NCBI GenBank assembly: GCA_019009955.1 | Contig: CM032233.1 | Location: forward strand, 92,802,501-92,866,500 | Direction: 5' to 3' | DNA: 64,000 nt | From: Riptortus pedestris | Lineage: Eukaryota > Arthropoda > Insecta > Hemiptera > Alydidae | In this document: positions 45,450-55,844 of the stretch, piece by piece | Numbering within the stretch: the stretch's first letter is position 1 | How the letters are laid out: the number at the start of each line of letters is the position of its first letter | Notes under the pieces: model-generated | What the model was told of the DNA's origin: nothing | Databases searched by the model: none | The model's input: only the letters and a program-made list of their open reading frames with translations | Translations under genes and position numbers: made by a program

Positions 45450-47640
45450 GGTTTGTATATTACTTTACTTACTGAAAATCATAGTGTTACTTGTTGCACA
45501 TAGTTGTTGTATTTAAAGAAGCGTTTCACTTCCCCGATACTCAAATATCTTCCCTTCAAATACATTTTCCATGAAACCGTTCTGACTCTAGATTTGGCCA
45601 ATAGGTTTCAGCCTCCTTCTATCCACGTCCTCTAAAAGCTTTAACTTTTTCTTATCCATTTAGAACCTCAACGATGGATTTATTGTTGTTCTTCTTCTAG
45701 TGATTATCCCATTTCCATTACTCATAATTGATGAATTGAGTTGAGTCCATCATTCGCCCCCCAAAAATCAGTACAATTCAAAATAATGACTTATCTGACA
45801 TTTATTTGCCAGCTATACCTATATGCTTGTTAGTAAAATAATCCGTTTTGCCTTAAAGTTAGAGAAAGGCTGTCATATAGCCAGTATTTACAGATATATA
45901 ATAGATAGCCTACTTTCTACATATAAAATAGAAATAAAAATTCAGGCAGACAGGAGCTGCGGCCAACGAATGTAATTCCCGTAAGAATTATTCACATGAC
46001 GATATACACGTAAAACCTGCATTATTCAATTAGTAATTAGCCTGTACTTTTCTGAAATGAAAGTATTTCATACGTTAGCCAGAAATGTGTTGAAGTAGTA
46101 TAATTGCTAAAACTGAAAATGATGGGAGTTGGAGTGTGAATGTTCTAAGACCTAAAAATCTAAACTTAGGGTTGTGATGGCTTAAACTGCAGTCCTTGGA
46201 CGAAGGGTTTCTTGAAATGAATGCATTTAAATTTATACATGGAAATTTCTTTCAGAATTGGAGGTTTAATGCAATTTGTTTGAATCTCAACGGGTCTATC
46301 ATTATACGAGGACGTCCTTTGTATTAATGAGTCAGTAGAAATCATACATGTGCATTTTTAGGCTAGACAAACAATATTTAGAAAGATTAAATAAGTAGGA
46401 ACTGAAAAAAAATAACGCTTAAATAGGTGTGAAATGTTGATAAATCAATAAAACTCCCTTTTTCTAAAATCTATTGTATTATCATCAAAGATCGTTTCCT
46501 GATTTTTCTAGTCCCGTATCAATTGTTTGAAATAAATTTTTTATTTAATTGAGTACATGGACAGCAATTAGTGTTAAAAAAATTACCTCAAAACCCCGTT
46601 CTTTATAGTGTTAAAACAACTAGCTTATTTTTATTAAAATCATTTATCACATATTACAGGATCTTAAAAAACGGGATGAACCTTATTTATAGCATGAAAA
46701 GAGTAACTTATTTTCTTTAGAAAATGTATTTTCTTTTGTTTTGTATGACACATAAAACATCGTTGAAGAGAATATTTGAGAATTTATGTGAAGTTGAGAT
46801 TTATTCAAAATTTTACCTGGGAAATTAATTGGTTGTTCTTTGGTTTCTCGAAAGCAGTAGGTAAAAACATTTAATATTGAGAAATACATAAATTAGAAAA
46901 CCAAAAAGAATATCAAAAGAAAGAGTCTCAGAGAGAGGCTGGAAGACACAGTCAATACCCGAAGGAATCGTTTGTAATATTGATAAGGACCGTGGAATAT
47001 TAGGAGTATATTTAAATATCAAAAGAAGTTTAATAAACATACATTGGACTAAATTTGGAAAGGTAATCATAATGTTTGCAAAGGCATAAGTGGTTTCAAG
47101 TTGACCTTAATTTGGAAACTCAACCTACACAGTGAACTAACTGATGGGCAAAGTAATTCCACTTACTTGGGCTTTCGTCAATTATTTGACCTGAAATAAC
47201 TCAAACAGTCAGCTCCGGTCGTGGGGAGGAAGCGCCGGATGGGTGGATTCTGGCTTAAGAGAGAGGGTACGTTTAATAATCAAGTGTACGCTAAATAATA
47301 TAATGACTTTTCCAGCGATATTTCAAGAGTTTGGGAGTGCCTCATATTTCCCAGAGCTGAGAAAGCATTTTGAGACTTATTTCCTCTTCATGACACTCAA
47401 AATGTTAAAAACTGATTTCACCCCACAACGTTCATGAAACATTCATGCTGTAATCCTTTGAGATAACTTTTCCAAGTATAACTCTGAGCTGAGAACTAAA
47501 GAGCATAAATGAACTACGTGAAAACTAGATATTATTAGGAAAAGTAAATGAGAACTCATAATAATTTTTTTCTGTTATCGTTCAATAATGGTAACATTAC
47601 TAAACTGAAATGGGTGAAGAAAGTGAAACATTTTGCAATA
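45450..47640. other. Long unclassified stretch
   Basis: Over 2 kb with no recognisable repeat, microsatellite or coding region; the longest such stretch of the window along with 58996-60195. Minus-strand frames of 68 and 81 codons near 46700-47070 lack domains and overlap AT-rich sequence. Probably the most host-like intergenic DNA here. Confidence 0.4.
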
Positions 47641-47642
47641 GA

Positions 47643-47681
47643 GTGAAGAAAGTAATCACTTTCTTCACAAGTGAAGAAAGT
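47643..47681. repeat. Short palindrome plus direct repeat
   Basis: GTGAAGAAAGT, loop AATC, ACTTTCTTCAC (47643-47668) is an 11-bp perfect inverted repeat; GTGAAGAAAGT then occurs again at 47671-47681. Confidence 0.85.
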
Positions 47682-48055
47682 GAATTGCCTTCTTAATTAG
47701 TAATAAGTATAAATTAAAAAATAATTTGAAGTTGGAAATTAAATGCTTTTAAATGTTTCTTAACATTGTAAGAATTTATTTTAACAAAATAAATTGAAAT
47801 GTGAATGAATTATTGGTGGAAATAATCAATATATTTTAAAATTTAAATATAATAATAATTACCTTCCTTGTTTATAACCTGCACTTGTTTATAACTGCAC
47901 TACTTCACAATCATCACTAGTTGTTTTATAACTATGCTTATAACCTTTCACAACCATGCTTATAACCTACCAACAACAATCTTCACAACATCCTAATTTT
48001 GTTCATATTCTGGTTAGATCTGATCATGTATTACACGATTACAGAAAAAATTTAA

Positions 48056-48177
48056 TATTACACTCGTGACGAAAGTAGAATTTACAACTCTCGTGAAATT
48101 ACCACACTCTCTTCGCTCGTGTGGGTAAACGTTTCACTCGAGTTGTAAAATGATCTACTTTCGTCACTTGTATAATA
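48056..48177. repeat. Long imperfect inverted repeat (foldback)
   Basis: Arms of ~52-59 bp (GTGACGAAAGTAGA..., TTTACAACTC, ...ACCACAC) face each other around an 11-base spacer (TCTCTTCGCTC). Arm identity is about 80% with small indels. It could be a MITE-like or foldback unit. I see no other copy in the window. Confidence 0.75.
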
Positions 48178-48299
48178 AATAACTATTCTTCAATAATTTA
48201 TTTGAACAATAAACTAGACAACTAAAAAAATACATGAACTCAATGAGAGTGAAAACGTTCTATAGATTGGCATTTGTTTTATTTACTTCTTAGCTCGCA

Positions 48300-48373
48300 C
48301 ACTTGACGTGGCTTTCGAAAAATGTCTTCAAATGTTATACACAGAAAATGACTAAAATGAGGTCCATAGAAAA

Positions 48374-48455
<82 letters not shown>

Positions 48456-48540
48456 ATAGATAGATATGTCACCTTACGCCGAAGCGTTCGAAATCGTTTG
48501 ATTGTTACAATACCCTATTTTAAAATGTTCTATATCATTT
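48300..48540 (-). mobile_element. H1 fragment with (TA)n(GA)n
   Basis: TTTCGAAAAATGTCTTCAAA, AATGAGGTCCATAGAAAAC, a compound tract (TA)n 48376-48418 and (GA)n 48419-48452, then worn flank (CCGAAGCGTTCGAAATCG, TTTGATTGTTACAATAC). Confidence 0.65.
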
Positions 48541-48979
48541 CCATTACAATTTATGGATAACTATCCAAAATATACATTATGAATGTTTCATACATAACAA
48601 ATTTCAATGTACAACATCGCAATTGACTTCCTCTAAACCGTTGAAGGAAGGAAGATCTCTTTTCCACCTATATCTAATTAATTCACTCTCAGATACACAC
48701 ATAGATAACAGACGCTCAAACAAACACATACTAATATAAATACACTTTAACATATAAATAACTTTTCAAGTAATAATAATGATTATATTAAGTCATTGCT
48801 GAAATCAGCATTGAAAAATATGGGTTTTCGAAGGGGGATGAAAATTCAGAACATGAGTTTTATAAAACTCTTGTCCAGAATTAAATTTTTTAGAACTCAG
48901 ATTTTATACAGACTTTATCAAATTGGTATATAAATCTTGCTATTTACATTTTTTTTTTTTGCGATTTGCAGTTTTCAAG
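48541..48979. other. Unclassified AT-rich DNA
   Basis: Nothing recognised. Confidence 0.4.
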
Positions 48980-49382
48980 TTAAAGTTCAATAAGAACAAT
49001 ATTTAGTATTTGGGCTTCAAATAAAGTGGTTCATTATATACCAGCTTAATGTTAATATGACATGAGTAGGAGTGGGGGTTTACTCGTGGCCGAAATCTAA
49101 AAAAATGCAAATATCTCGGTTAATAATCAAGGTAGTGAAAAAGCGTGAATTATAATATTTATGGAACATTACCTTTCCTATAGGGATAATTCTATATAAT
49201 TTTTCGATGCGACGCATAACAACGGAGATCTTCCAAATTTCTAAATTCTCCTCCTCTAAACCCACCCTTCTTTATGTCCGATCTCAGCTGTTAACGAACT
49301 TAATCTTTCTTTTTATATAAAACGCTTATATATCGAGTTTGGTATTAATTAAACAAAAATTGCGACTGCTAGAGCGGTAACA

Positions 49383-49385
<3 letters not shown>
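48980..49385 (+). mobile_element. H1 half copy, left arm of an inverted pair
   Basis: Modules in + orientation (AGTAGGAGTGGGGGTTTACT, ATCTCGGTTAATAATCAAGG) up to GCGACTGCTAGAGCGGTAAC, ending at a (CA)n(TA)n tract. The 5' terminus is missing. Confidence 0.85.

Positions 49386-49455
<70 letters not shown>
49386..49455. repeat. Compound microsatellite (CA)n(TA)n
   Basis: About 32 bases CA and 38 bases TA. It forms the centre of two H1 halves in opposite orientation. Confidence 0.95.
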
Positions 49456-49458
<3 letters not shown>

Positions 49459-49735
49459 TCTGTTAACGCTAGTGGTCGCCATTCCTGTTTAATCGTTAAC
49501 ATGCTATATGTTTATACATTTTATGTGACACTGGAGGCCAAGATCGTTATTCCTGAAATCGGCCCAGTGGGAGCGAGGACTTAGAGGAGGGCAAATTTGG
49601 AAAATTCAAAATATCTGCTTTATTAAGCGTCGGCTCGATAAAGTGTATAGAATCAATCTTATTGCAAATGTACTGTTCTAGAAATGTTGTAATGCACATT
49701 TTTTTTTCTATATTGAATATATATATGCATATATT
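49456..49735 (-). mobile_element. H1 half copy, right arm of an inverted pair
   Basis: GTCTGTTAACGCTAGTGGTC, the modules with GGCCCAGTGGGAGCGAGG and GCGTCGGCTCGATAAAGTGT, fading near 49735. It faces the left arm, so the usual hairpin block is absent from both. Confidence 0.82.
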
Positions 49736-49858
49736 ATATATGTGTGCGTGTTTTTTGGGTGTCACCCTTAAATTACATGTCTTTGAGTGACTTTTAGTAC
49801 AGACAGCCAGGTATCACCCCTCCATCCATACTTACGTTGGAGCACTTTAACACATTAA

Positions 49859-50074
49859 CCCTTTCCACTCCAAGGCTTTAATTGAATTATAGTATCTTAC
49901 GATTCTAGAATATGTTTCATTCATTCGTGACTCAAACATTTCAGTAACAAAAATCCCTCCTGTTTTAAAATTTTCCGCAAAAAGAGGTATTACACCATGT
50001 CGAGTATCACTCGACAGTGGAGCTAGTGGAACAAAATCAGTGCCGAGTGACACTCGACATTGGAGTGGAAAGGG
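49859..50074. mobile_element. piggyBac-type MITE, 216 bp
   Basis: Perfect 15-bp terminal inverted repeats CCCTTTCCACTCCAA / TTGGAGTGGAAAGGG with TTAA on both sides (49855-49858 and 50075-50078). Near the right end GAGTATCACTCGACA and GAGTGACACTCGACA form a subterminal pair. No coding capacity. Confidence 0.92.
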
Positions 50075-50078
50075 TTAA

Positions 50079-50843
50079 TATTCCTTTAATTAGGGTATTA
50101 TGTTTTGCCAAAGAAACAATCTGCCATTGATGTGTTGATTATATTTGAGAACCCCCCCCCCCCTTGGTCCCTTTGGAGAGTCGGAGGAAGGGTACTAAAA
50201 ACCGTCTGTTGCCGTGTTTTGGAGGTAATACAGCCTTCATGAGCAGGCAGAAAGAGGCAGGGAGTGGTAGGGAGAATTTGAAAGATGCCAGCAAGACAAG
50301 GCTTTGAGATGAGGAAATGAAGGGGGGACCAGTATGAGAGGGGCCCCTTACTCCAAGCATGTCCCCCTCCTAAGCCGTTCCTTCAACGCTTCAATACCAT
50401 AACACAGCCGCAATTACTCTCTCCTCTCTCAGCCATCACTATATTTCCTAACCCCTCTTCCTTCTTATTTCCTCTTACACGGCTGACTGGGTTTTCTTTG
50501 CAATTGATTAAAACAACATCAAAGTTAAAACAATGGGAGAAAATTAGGTTGAATACAGATTACCGGTTAACACAAAAGAAAACGTTAGCCCTACCTATCA
50601 ATACTAGTAACACACACAGACACACACATATTACGGTTATGACTCTCTTAGATTCCGCCACAATCAAGCTAACACAGGGTAAACTGAGCACTGGCCCACT
50701 GGATATAATGAGCCCAGGCAGTACTTTGGAGACAACTCATTCCCGGTCCCGGGAACGGGAGTTTGTAAGTCGAGTTGATCACTAACTGCCTAAAAATCTG
50801 ATCGCGAATCATTAGAGTCTCCTTGAAAATCTATAGTGCCAAA

Positions 50844-50847
<4 letters not shown>
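50079..50847. other. Unclassified GC-richer DNA
   Basis: 50160-50480 is GC-richer than average, with a C run at 50152-50163. A plus-strand frame of 95 codons at 50498-50785 has no domain I recognise. Confidence 0.35.

Positions 50848-50905
<58 letters not shown>
50848..50905. repeat. (TA)n microsatellite
   Basis: About 57 bases of TA, not flanked by H1 sequence. Confidence 0.95.
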
Positions 50906-50908
<3 letters not shown>

Positions 50909-50959
50909 AGTATACCACTACACTAGTATACCAAAATAGGAAATATTTACTTAATGAAA

Positions 50960-51790
50960 TGTTATGATTTAATAATTATTCATTTAATTTTTGTTAAAGA
51001 AATGCTACGAATTAGTTATTATCTATTTTATTTTTGTTAAAGAAATGCTACGAATTAGTTATTATCTATTTAATTTTTGTTAAAGAAATGCTACGAATTA
51101 ATTATTATCTATTTAATTTTTGTTAAAGAAATGCTACGAATTAGTTATTATCTATTTTATTTTTGTTAAAGAAATGCTACGAATAAGTTAATATTTTTTT
51201 TATTTTGGTTAAAGAAATGCTAAGAAATAGTTATAATTTCTTTTATTTTGGTTAAAGAAATGCTAAGAATTAGTTATTATTTATTTTATTTTTGTTAAAG
51301 AAATGCTAAGAATTAGTTATTATTCATTTTATTTTTGTTAAAGAATTGCTACGAATTAGTTATTATTTTGGTTAAAGAAATGCTAAGAATTAGTTATTAA
51401 TTATTTTATTTTGGGTAGAGAAATGCAAAGAATTAGTTATTATTTATTTTTTCTTGTTAAAGAAATGTTACGAATTAGTTATTATTTATTTTATTTTTGG
51501 TAAAGAAAGGCTATGTTAATTTAGTATTTATTTTATTTTTGGTAAAGAAAGGCTATGTTAATTTAGTATTTATTTTATTTTTGGTAAAGAAATGCTAATA
51601 ATTAGTTATTATTTATTTTATTTTTGTTAAAGAAATGCTAATAATTAGTTATTATTTACTTTATTCTTGTTAAAGAAATGCTATGAATTAGTTATTATTA
51701 TTTTATTTTCGTTAAAGAAAGGCAAAGTTTTAATTATTATATATTTTATTTTTGTTAAAGAAATGTAAAAAATGATTGTTATTTACTTTA
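50960..51790. repeat. 43-bp AT-rich minisatellite, ~19 units
   Basis: Tandem units of about 43 bases (TTTTTGTTAAAGAAATGCTA followed by CGAATTAGTTATTATCTATT). I count 19 occurrences of the AAAGAAATGCT-like core between 50999 and 51770. Left units are nearly identical (51000-51200); variation rises to the right, with GGTTAAAG variants and a doubled GGCTATGTTAATTTAGTATT subtype. Confidence 0.95.
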
Positions 51791-51793
51791 TAT

Positions 51794-52075
51794 TAGCAGA
51801 TTTTCATGGAAATCAGCTATTGAGGTTGTACTCATAACGCCAATTTCGAAAAATTTCTTCAATCCTACCGCTCTAGTGGTCGTAAGTATGGTTTAGTCGT
51901 TACCAAACTCAATATTTAATAGTTTTATGTAACAGAAAAGATCAGGTTATGGCTGAAATCTGACCATGAGGGTGGGGGTTGGGGTTTAGAGGGGAGGAAT
52001 TTTGAAAATCTTTAATATCTCCGTTATTGTGCGTCGGATCGAAAAATTGTATAAAATTTTGGGATTAAAAATCTT
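51794..52075 (-). mobile_element. H1 fragment without microsatellite
   Basis: TTAGCAGATTTTCATGGAAA and TCAGCTATTGAGGTTG, then a direct jump from TTTCTTCAATCC to TACCGCTCTAGTGGTCG, so the CGATGG block and (TA)n are deleted. Ends inside the module at GTATAAAATT. Confidence 0.85.
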
Positions 52076-52079
52076 TTAC

Positions 52080-52824
52080 ACGGTTCGCTTTGTCATTTAT
52101 TATTGTATCATTTTGTATCTAATATTAGTATTCAGATTGCAGCTTAGTATTAAAATTTAATTAAATTTGGTGTGTATTATTATAGTGCTATGGGCCTTTG
52201 TTTTCCGACAGCCAGAAATTTCTAATCTTGCTGTAACCCACTATCAGTGACAGCCAATGACAGTTTGTAGTTTGGAGAAATAGAAATGAACTGGCTTCAA
52301 ACCCACCAGCGTTCATCAGTCTGAAATGTGATTCCAATTTCAATTTACGACTGATAGTCCAGGAAAACTGAATGTAATTGTAGCAGCCCTAATAGACCGG
52401 GAAAACATTCTCGTGTTCTTAGAATTACATTTGTTTTCAATTAGCTACGTGTTACTCTTGTGTCACTCAGTTTTTATACGGAGCAAAAAACAAAGGAAAA
52501 TACTCCATCTCTACCAGAGTTTTTATTATAAGTTTGATTTAAACTATTTAACACATGTTTTGTATTATTTCTTGTTTGCTTATTTTTTCATATTTTCTGG
52601 GACTGCAATAAGCAAAAAAAAAAACATAACGTCTTATGTTACACCGTTTTCATTATTTTGAAAAATAATTTAAGTATTTAATTAAACCTTTCTGGAGGAA
52701 CATTTTTTCCCAGTAGTTTTTAAGAAACCAGTGTAATAATGAGAATTATTTTTATGCATGTACAGTTTTCTTGTTCTTTCTGTATCCAAAATTTTATATT
52801 CTTCATAGTTTTATGGCAAGGGAC
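52080..52824. other. Unclassified AT-rich DNA
   Basis: No gene or family recognised. Plus-strand frame at 52413-52661 is hydrophobic by AT-richness only. Confidence 0.4.
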
Positions 52825-53023
52825 ACCAATAAAAAACATTTTCTCCCACGAACTTTATTCTTTCTGCCCTACATGTTTCGTTGTTTACATACCACCTCTT
52901 CAGGGACATCCCTTTAATAATATCATCTCAAGGTATAGACAATGAAAAGGTGGTATGTAAACCTAGAAACGTGTAGGGCAGTATGAATATAGTTTGAGCG
53001 GGAAAATGTTTTTATTGGTGATC
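52825..53023. mobile_element. Penelope-like P2 ends as a foldback, with hammerhead-like core
   Basis: Arms of ~75 bp (CACCAATAAAAAACATTTTC ... CTGCCCTACATGTTTCG ... TACATACCACCT and its inverse) surround ~50 bases. On the minus strand the left arm reads GTCC-CTGAAGA-stem-CGAAACATGTA-GGGC (52866-52907): stem I GUCC/GGGC, stem III ACA/UGU, core CUGANGA and GAAA. The right arm keeps GAAACGTGTAGGGC but lost the CTGANGA box. Similar to 8111-8260. Confidence 0.6.
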
Positions 53024-53339
53024 CGTGCTATAGAACTATGACGAATATATAAAAATATTCGGTGTACATGTGGAACGACGGAGAGTAAATTTACTAGCCT
53101 GGGTTTACTGCTGTTAATCATAAATCACCATCCAGTCGACAAGGATTCGAGAAGAGTTAGTTTACCGAGTATATGGCCAACGGTCAATATAAATAAAAAT
53201 TCATATGATTAATACAATCGTTTTATTTACCTAATAGTTTGGCACAACTACATTTCGTGGTACAACCCTTCTACAACTGTTGCATATGGCGGTCATATCA
53301 GCTGACTACAAACGATTCGTCAAAAAGTAAAAAATAAAA
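53024..53339. other. P2 flank and unclassified DNA
   Basis: To about 53060 the sequence still resembles the 8200-8250 flank of the other P2 fragment (GATCCGTGC.., CTATGACGAATATATA). The remainder is unassigned. Confidence 0.4.
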
Positions 53340-53341
53340 AA

Positions 53342-53550
53342 ATCCCGCCACGTACGAGCTGCGTAAACTAAGCAGATTTCCCACGTACTAGTATAACACA
53401 TTAGTGATCTCATCAAACCAGATAATCAGATTGAAAACCAGTAAATACTCGTTTAATATTCCAGTTACGATAAAATGTATAGAACAGAAATGGTTGAGCA
53501 TCAACAGTTTAACAAGATAGGTTCTATAACATTTTTTGTACCGACTCGAA
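53342..53550 (+). mobile_element. H1 5' half, left arm of an inverted pair
   Basis: CCCGCCACGTACGAGCTGCG and AAGCAGATTTCCCACGTACT, then worn modules to ~53550. Confidence 0.78.
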
Positions 53551-53929
53551 TCAAATTCATCAACGGCTGAATACAGCCCTGAGAGAAGGGTGTTTAGAGG
53601 AGTGGAATTTCGAAATATCTCTTTTATTATGCGTCGGATCGAAAAATTGTATGCTATCTTATTGCAAATGTAATGTTCTATAAATTTTGTTATGTACGTT
53701 TTTTCACGATCTTCATTACTAACCTAGATATTTACATTTTTTTTAGTTTTCGGCCTTCAGTAAACCACCACTCCTACTCTTGTCATATTGACAATTAGCT
53801 TTTATATTATGAAGTATTTTATTTGAAGCCTCTGGTTCTCATTGAAATTTTGCATTTTGAGATAAATGTAAATACGTGACGCACATGGGAAATATGTTTA
53901 GTTAACGCAGCCCCTTCGTGACGGACTTT
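53551..53929 (-). mobile_element. H1 5' half, right arm of an inverted pair
   Basis: Module from CATCAACGGCTGAATACAGC to the intact 5' end GCAGCCCCTTCGTGACGGAC. With 53342-53550 it makes a unit bounded by two 5' ends and lacking any hairpin end. Confidence 0.82.
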
Positions 53930-54233
53930 AAAAAAATTAGCTGAGATTTTTGAAAGTTGAGCAGGCATCCCAATGTAAATCTTTTCGAAATCTAAGTATT
54001 TAATTATTATATTTATATTCTTTCATTATAAGATCTTCTTGGGCATATAATAAGGCACAAAAATTTCGTCAATAATATATTTGAAGGTGAGGTCCTTGGG
54101 GATAGGGGAAGAGGGAGGTCTATAGACATATACCATATTCAAAAGACCTAGGCTAGGTGAATGCGTGGGCCCTGACACCTCCTCGCCCATCCCCACCCTA
54201 TCTCCATTTTCCTTCCAACACATCTCTTCATTT
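53930..54233. other. Unclassified DNA
   Basis: A short GC-richer patch at 54130-54220; no gene recognised. Confidence 0.35.
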
Positions 54234-54352
54234 TAGCAGATTTCCCTCAAGGGAAATCAGCTATTGGGGTCGTACACATGACGCGATTTTCGAAAACTTT
54301 CTTCAAATGTCCATCGATCCTACCCAGGAGATGACGAAAATGAAGTCCGTTC

Positions 54353-54430
<78 letters not shown>

Positions 54431-54622
54431 CTGTTACCGCTCTAGCGGTCGCAATTTTTGTTTTATCGTTACCAAACTTGATATATAATCGTTTTATACC
54501 AAAAGAAAGACCAAGTTCGTTAGTGGCTAAAATCGGACCAGGGGGAGGGGGGGTTTAAAGGAGGAGAATTTCGAAAATTCTTAATACCTTCGTTATTATG
54601 CGTCCTATCGAAAAGTTGTATT
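54234..54622 (-). mobile_element. H1 copy, 3' part, split by an insertion
   Basis: TTAGCAGATTTCCCTCAAGG at the left, (TA)n at 54359-54426 (the longest single pure tract here), ACCGCTCTAGCGGTCGC, G-rich module, then CTATCGAAAAGTTGTATTC where foreign sequence begins. A 5' end of the same orientation lies at 55108-55146. Confidence 0.9.
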
Positions 54623-54980
54623 CATTTCCTATTGATCATCCACCAACTATGATCATCACCAATTTTTTTTATTTATTTTTCTTTTATGATCACTTAGCTA
54701 TTACACTTTTGTTATTTGTCATTGCGTTTTGGTATTTGTTATTTTTACTTGTTGTTAAGGTATTTGTTATTGTTACTTGTTGTTAAGGTATTTGTTATTG
54801 TTACTTGTTGTTAAGGTATTTGTTATTGTTACTCGTTGTTAAGGTATTTGTTATTCTTACTTGTTGTAATCCCTTATACATTTTACTTATGTTATTTAAC
54901 TTTGTACAATTTCTGACTTTCGAAAGGGCAAATCCCCTTCGATGTGGAGTCCATGAATAAATAAGTAAATAAAATTTGAA
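54623..54980 (+). mobile_element. Probable non-LTR 3' end with 28-bp tandem repeat
   Basis: Ends with CGAAAGGGCAAATCCCCTTC, GATGTGGAGTCCATGAATAA and ATAAGTAAATAAA, a stem plus ATAAATAA tail of the kind found at non-LTR 3' ends. The first part holds a 28-bp tandem repeat. It seems to have inserted in the H1 copy flanking it. Confidence 0.45.
54731..54868. repeat. 28-bp tandem repeat, 5 units
   Basis: Units of TATTTGTTATTGTTACTTGT plus TGTTAAGG, five in a row with one to three changes each. Confidence 0.92.
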
Positions 54981-55107
54981 TCTGGTCAAGCTAAAGTCTT
55001 ATGGAATTTTGGCAATATGCGATGAGCAGTTTCTGAAAAAACAAAACAGAATAGCCGCACTAGAAGATCTAAAGACTGCTATTTAGATCGTGATGAAGGA
55101 TTTTAAG

Positions 55108-55146
55108 ATTTTCCTTAGCTTAGACAGCCCCTGCGTGACGGACTTT
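55108..55146 (-). mobile_element. H1 5' end
   Basis: CTTAGACAGCCCCTGCGTGA, CGGACTT; likely the other end of the copy that starts at 54234. Confidence 0.85.
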
Positions 55147-55557
55147 TCCGTTTAGGGAATCAGCCCTGACTTTTTACTAGGTATAAATTTTTCGCCGGCG
55201 AGTAGAGAGTGGTGTGGTGTGGGGGTGTGAAACAGGGGGTGATGTGGACTACAAGGTAAGCAGGGGTGGGAGGCGGGGCTGGGGCCGGGGGATTTATTAT
55301 CAGGGGCTCCCCTCCCCCTCCTGACGCGGGACAGTTTATTGCCCTTAGGATCAGCAGCAATTAACGGCTTGATATCTTTATAAGCCAGCTGAGGCAAAGA
55401 TAGCTACTACTTACTCCCTAACCTACAATCTCTCCCGGCGACACATCCTTCCACCGCCCATACGAACTTTGATATCTTTAAAACATACTGCTAAAAGTAG
55501 ATAAACGCTTTCAGAAAAATACCAGGAACTTTCCTGATCATTTTTAATATGCTTATT
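55147..55557. other. GC-rich single-copy island
   Basis: 55190-55340 is the most GC-rich part of the window (G-rich on the plus strand: GTGGTGTGGTGTGGGGGTGT). Minus-strand frames are proline-rich by composition and overlap in two phases, so I do not call a gene. Confidence 0.4.
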
Positions 55558-55670
55558 TTATCAGATTTTTCTTTAGAGAAATCATCAAATGAGGTTGTAC
55601 TAATGAAGCTATTTTTGACAGATTTCTTAAAATGTCTAATGACCCTCCAGGAAATGGTGAAAATGAGAAC

Positions 55671-55708
<38 letters not shown>
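55558..55708 (-). mobile_element. Worn H1 3' end with (TA)n
   Basis: TATCAGATTTTTCTTTAGAG, AAATGAGGTTGTACTAATGA, ATGTCTAATGACCCTCCAGG, then (TA)n at 55677-55707; nothing of H1 after it. Confidence 0.75.
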
Positions 55709-55710
<2 letters not shown>

Positions 55711-55844
55711 TTATTTTGGTGAATGGTCATTCAGATATTTAAATTTCAGTTTTTAAAATTCTTTATATTTACAATAATATATTCCCCAACACTATTAGGG
55801 CTTATTTATTTCTTTTTTACCAAAGGTTTTTTGGTAACTGTGTA

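Noticed and set aside
55152..55397. Proline-rich minus-strand proteins
   Set aside because: Two phases are open at once because of the G-rich plus strand; composition alone explains it.
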